From Trichomonas vaginalis G3 (Eukaryota; Parabasalia; Trichomonadida; Trichomonadidae): a stretch of DNA of 64,000 bases. The DNA lies in contig NC_067207.1 in the NCBI RefSeq assembly GCF_026262505.1, positions 5,960,252 through 6,024,251 of the forward strand. The letters are read 5' to 3'. Below are positions 59,948-64,000 of the stretch, in pieces; position 1 is the stretch's first letter; each line of letters opens with the position of its first letter. The position numbers were made by a program, and so were the translations under genes. The notes beneath the pieces were generated by a model. It did no database searches. It was given only the letters and a program-made list of their open reading frames with translations, and had not been told where the DNA came from.

Positions 59948-61380
59948 ATGCTTAGCCCTCAGCAATACAATCGGTATACCGAAATATTAAAGATCGTTCC
60001 CGATGATCCAGGAGAAGAAGTTAAGTTCTATACTAAGTTGATGAAGAACAATGAGCAATTTAAGAAAACAGATCGAGATTTTGAAACATGGAAGAACGAT
60101 TATGTAGTTCCATGGAGCCCTCTATTCGATATTGCGATAGTTCTACTGTATGTGTTCTTTGCGCTAACGTTCCAGACTACAAAAATGGCCATGTTCCATA
60201 ATTTTAATACGATATTCGATAATTACTTTATGGGAGATGCAGACGAAGATGACGATGGACTTACATATATCTATTTCAAGAGCGAATTTGTCGAAATCGT
60301 TAAAAATGTCTCTGAATTATTTTTCACATTTACTGACTCATTCCCAGCGCAATCAAATTTCACTCGTAGTTCTAATTTGACAGCAACCTTAATTGAAAAA
60401 GGTAAACAAAATTCAGTTTCATATTTCTGTCAGGAAAATGCATCTGAAGCTAGTGAGATTGCAAGTGCTGCAGTCCAAACTCTTAACTTTAAAGAACTAT
60501 TACTTGAAGTTGATTACTTGATAGAAGAGTTTACAGAAAAAACAGAATCATTGATCACTGTCAAGTACTCAATGTCATTCAAAGATGTCGATAACTTAGG
60601 CATCATTGAGTGGAGATCGAAGTTTAAGAAGACAGAAGTTCAATATATTGGTACAACAATGTTCATTGATGCATTACACAACGAAGTATTCCCAATTGCA
60701 ATACTTTTTGTCGATGCTTTTGCATTATTGATTACGATTTCAAGGTTTATGACCTTTATTAAATTTGCCCAAAAATATTCCAAAGAAAATTACGTCAGTT
60801 TCGCAAAATCCTTTTATGGAATGTTAACGGATGGGAATTTTTCAACCTCTTTTACCAATCTTTGACTCTTGTCACTATTATTATCTATATTTTGATTGTT
60901 GATCCTAATTTTGGTGGAGAAAGATGGCTGCTCTTCCTTCTTGGATGTTCTGCTTTCATTCATTCACTTGGTTTGTTCAGATATCTTAAGATGAAACCAG
61001 AATTGTGGATGGTCGCAAGAATCACAGGTAGATCATTAAGCAAATCATGCATATTTGCTGCTGGTTTTATTCCAACATATATTGGTTTCGTATTCATGGG
61101 AATCTCCTTCTTTGGATACTTCTGTAACGTATTTAAAGGATTCTTGAGAACAATTAAGGTTTTGTTCTCAATTTTCCACTCCGACATTGTCATGGATACT
61201 GAGGAATTGGTCAAAGAAGCAGCTGTTTGTCCAGATTGGCTTATTTATACTTATATCTTCGCATGGACTAATTTAACAAACGGAATTATCATTAACTCAA
61301 CAATTTCATTTGTTGAATGTACAATTGATTTCCTCATTGGTGCCAAATGGAAGAAATATGGTCGTCCAAACGTTACTTAA
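59948..61380 (+). CDS. mucolipin-like (TRPML) cation channel, one frameshift
   Basis: About 475 codons in two overlapping frames (59948-60865 and 60862-61380); the shift lies near 60830-60845. Order: short cytoplasmic N-terminus, first membrane helix at about 57-74 (FDIAIVLLYVFFAL), a lumenal loop of about 165 residues, then five more helices. Between the last two is a VLFSIFHSDIVMD pore segment. This layout, one helix plus a large loop plus five helices, is that of mucolipins, endolysosomal Ca/Na channels. The pore has HSD where animal mucolipins have NGDD. The C-terminal tail is short. Confidence 0.75.
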
Positions 61381-62495
61381 CAAATTTACTATAGAAAATC
61401 AATTGTTCTGCGATAAAATGATTATTGTTGTTTATTAGAGCCTTAATAGAGATTATTGAATAAAATTGTTGCTATCTATTCGTTATAAAAATATTTTTTT
61501 TCTAAAATTGCACTGAAACTATTCATCCGTACAGTTGTGCATATGGAAGATATGTGGGGTAGTTCTGATTTGAAGGAATTATATATTTAATAAATTCATT
61601 AAATATCAAGTTAATTTCAAGCATCAGAATGTTGTAAACAGAAATTCATCAAAAGTGACACCTCAGAAAAGCTAAAATATTGAATTTTTGGAACTTTTGA
61701 TAGAGCACGTTTTTAAATATTAATTTAAGTAAATGTATATTTTGTAAAGATTCTTTTTAATAAAAAAATAAAATTTTGAAGAAGAACACAAAATCTTCTG
61801 AAAAATAATATCACATAAACTCATATTATTTTCTAATATATAACTATTTTATATAAAAATCAAATTCAATGATCTTAAAAGCGAAGGATAAACCTCAAAA
61901 TTTACGAATATAATGAGTGGGAATATAATGCTTATCTATCATAAAACCATATGAAATATTCCCACTCATTATATTCGTAAATTTTGAGGTTTATTCTTCG
62001 CTTTTAAGATCATTGAATTTGATTTTTATATAAAATAGTTATATATTAGAAAATAATATGAGTTTATGTGATATTCTTTTTCAGAAGATTTCATTCTATA
62101 TGCCTATGAAAAGTACTCTCAAAACTAACTTTTCCTAATTATAATTAAATCTAGAATATTGTATTATGCTTAGTATTATTTCATTTTTCTCATTCAATTT
62201 AGAATTTACAAATGTCAAAAAATTGAGAGCTGTCACTTTTGATGAATTTCTGTTTATTACAAGAAATGTCGGACCATGTAGCAAATCATTAATTACTGAA
62301 TTTAAATGATTGATGCTTATCATTCCTTTCATTCAAGCAAAATTTATTTCTAATCTTGATGATTTGTTTGGTTTTGGTCTTCTTCTCAACTACTTTCAAA
62401 TAAAATAATTCTGAATGAGCAGTCAGACCATCAAAAAATTAAAATCGAAATGTAAAATAAACGGAAAATTTCAATATGCGCACGTTTAAAAAATA
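61381..62495. other. intergenic with large foldback
   Basis: Gap between the channel gene and the next coiled-coil gene. Mostly occupied by the foldback repeat (61635-62256). No other gene recognised. Confidence 0.5.
61635..62256. repeat. large foldback (inverted repeat) with Initiator boxes at both ends
   Basis: Inner arms 61792-61926 and 61957-62092 are about 97% complementary around a 30-base loop. Outer arms 61635-61660 and 62231-62256 are perfect 26-bp complements, each containing the TGTCACTTTT box followed at once by GATGAATTTCTGTTTA, like a gene start pointing outward. Both outward starts open only 10-16 codons. It may be a foldback transposon, or a palindromic duplication of a gene's promoter and 5' end. 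Confidence 0.8.
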
Positions 62496-63599
62496 ATGCT
62501 TGGGCGAAGTTCTGACGTATTTGCTGGAAATTCTATGGGAAAATCCAAGCTAGAGAAGATACATAAGGAAGCAAAAGAAATTATAGCTCAGAAAAACAAA
62601 GAAATCATGAAGTATTCGAAATTAATAGAAGATGCAGAAAATCAATTATCCGAATTGAAAGCAGAATTACAAGAGAAAACAAACAGAATCAATAATATGA
62701 AAAATGAAGATATAAGTTACAACGTAAATTCAATCGAAGATGAAATAACTGCATTAAGCACTCAGCATATTGAAGAAATGAAAGCACTCGAAGAAAAACA
62801 TCAAGAAGATATGCAAACATATAAAATGAAATACGCAAAATCACTTAAAGAAGCAGAACAATGGACCGAGCAGCATATAGATACATTAGCTGTTGAGAAG
62901 CAGGCCAAATTACAGATGGCACAGCAAGAACTGAAGACAGCTAAAGAAAAAGCACAAGCTTCTAAACTTGCTGCAACCGCAGTCAAATCTAATTTCTATC
63001 AGAACAATAAAACAGCCCAATTAATGAATACCCAACGTATTGAATATCTTGAATCTCAGTTATCAGAAATCACATCACTATCTAGAGAAGAAATCAGAGA
63101 TATCCGCGGAAAAGTCGAAGAATGCCTTGCAACAATAACTGTTCGTCAAAAAGAATACGAAGCACAGATTGCAAAGTGTAAGAAGGAATTAAAAGAAAGA
63201 GAAACCAAATATAATGATCATATAGAAGCTTTAACAAACCAATATAATACAGAAAAAGCAAGATACCAGAATCAAATAAACGCAGTGAATGAAAACATCC
63301 AAAACTTAACACGCGTAATTAAACAAATGGAAACGCATCATGAACAACAACTAAGATCAACAATGAAAGATCTAGAAAGAATGAAAACAACTATATATGC
63401 TTCTAGATCAATGAGAACAACTTCTCGTGATGAAACAATAACTAATGCTAGAGAAACAATGTCAATCCAAAATCAATGTATGCAAATGAAACAAGAAATT
63501 GCTGTCATCAAAGAAGAAATAGATGAACTCAATGCCGAAAACGATGAACTCAGATCTCAATTGCAAGTCCTTGATCGAAGTGTCTATGGTGGATACTAA
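62496..63599 (+). CDS. coiled-coil protein
   Basis: A 367-residue protein, nearly all Lys/Glu/Gln coiled coil from residue about 15 to 300, with a Ser/Thr/Arg-rich break (SRSMRTTSRDETIT) at about 303-316, a second short coil, and the end RSVYGGY. It has no membrane segment or catalytic motif. Probable cytoskeletal or basal-body scaffold. The frame is intact. Confidence 0.7.
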   Translation: MLGRSSDVFAGNSMGKSKLEKIHKEAKEIIAQKNKEIMKYSKLIEDAENQLSELKAELQEKTNRINNMKNEDISYNVNSIEDEITALSTQHIEEMKALEEKHQEDMQTYKMKYAKSLKEAEQWTEQHIDTLAVEKQAKLQMAQQELKTAKEKAQASKLAATAVKSNFYQNNKTAQLMNTQRIEYLESQLSEITSLSREEIRDIRGKVEECLATITVRQKEYEAQIAKCKKELKERETKYNDHIEALTNQYNTEKARYQNQINAVNENIQNLTRVIKQMETHHEQQLRSTMKDLERMKTTIYASRSMRTTSRDETITNARETMSIQNQCMQMKQEIAVIKEEIDELNAENDELRSQLQVLDRSVYGGY

Positions 63600-64000
63600 T
63601 TTCTATCTTGTATTTTTTAAAAATATTTGTTATTTTCTTATATTTATATACTTTAATCCTTATCTTCATATAAATTCACTATCAAATTCATAATTGCGAA
63701 TATTGGGTTAGGATATGTATCAAAAGTAATCATATGTTCACTTTGAAATTAATCAAAGTCCGGGATAATATATAAATAAGAATCAAACAAAGGTAAGCCG
63801 AACAAACCCATAACTCAATGTATCGTAAAAACTCTCTTTTTATATAGTTCTGTAAAGTAATTGAATAATTGTCGATAATTTCCTGAAAAATTCAAAAACT
63901 TTCCCTGTGTTATGATTGAGTGTTTTTAAAGAAGTCTTTTAAATTCTTAAGGACAGAAACAAAGAAAAAATAAATAATTTAAAATTATTTTTCTTTAAAA
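63600..64000. other. 3' flank, no gene seen
   Basis: About 400 AT-rich bases after the last stop. No frame, repeat or RNA gene recognised; the window ends inside this spacer. Confidence 0.4.

Overview
The window looks like AT-rich nuclear DNA of a parabasalid protist, Trichomonas or Tritrichomonas type. The reasons are compact intron-poor genes, a DUF3447-type ankyrin gene, a BspA-like leucine-rich-repeat surface protein, Myb proteins with stacked repeats, a GAF-domain cyclic-nucleotide phosphodiesterase, and a recurring TGTCACTTTT box close to start codons that fits the trichomonad Initiator (TCA-Y-W). The species cannot be fixed from this sequence alone.

Layout. Positions 1-6004 are host: an SRPK-like kinase, a Not4-like RRM/CCCH protein without a RING, an unknown coiled-coil protein, an ARM/HEAT-like gene split by a frameshift, and an F5/8C-like protein. 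Positions 6032-29769 are one large Polinton/Maverick element with long terminal inverted repeats and a plausible 6-bp target-site duplication (TAAATA). Positions 29770-64000 are host again: a PIN-type transporter, a GT61-like glycosyltransferase, a CFAP410-like protein, a three-repeat Myb, an EMC7-like protein, a BspA-like protein, a GAF/PDE, an ankyrin gene, an HMG box, a second Myb, a Gln-rich protein, an HxxxD acyltransferase, a PP2A B56-like subunit, a three-LIM protein, two coiled-coil proteins and a mucolipin-like channel. Small inverted-repeat elements sit between the host genes.

The Polinton. Its left 9 kb, on the + strand, carries a large coiled-coil/repeat virion-type protein and a broken gene in the place expected for the double-jelly-roll major capsid protein. 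A penton-like minor capsid protein, an SF3 helicase and an A32/FtsK-type packaging ATPase follow. The middle has a KilA-N plus T5orf172 protein, then a block of small genes (17.4-21.4 kb) that is richer in C+G, uses TCATTTTT-type leaders and contains a 21-bp tandem array. The right part carries an unusual family-B DNA polymerase, small structural-looking proteins, a retrovirus-type integrase with a DD35D triad, a bacteriophage-type tail-fibre/collar protein and a D12-class adenine methyltransferase. Parts of that methyltransferase gene are also embedded in both terminal repeats. Together these make the replication, packaging, capsid and integration set of a Polinton virus, with phage-like receptor-binding and DNA-modification genes added. 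No adenovirus-type maturation protease was found.

Many element genes and several host genes are interrupted by single-base frameshifts, often in homopolymer runs. The polymerase, helicase, ATPase and penton-like frames are intact. Real decay and draft-assembly indels cannot be separated from this sequence alone, so broken genes are described as broken and positions of breaks are given.
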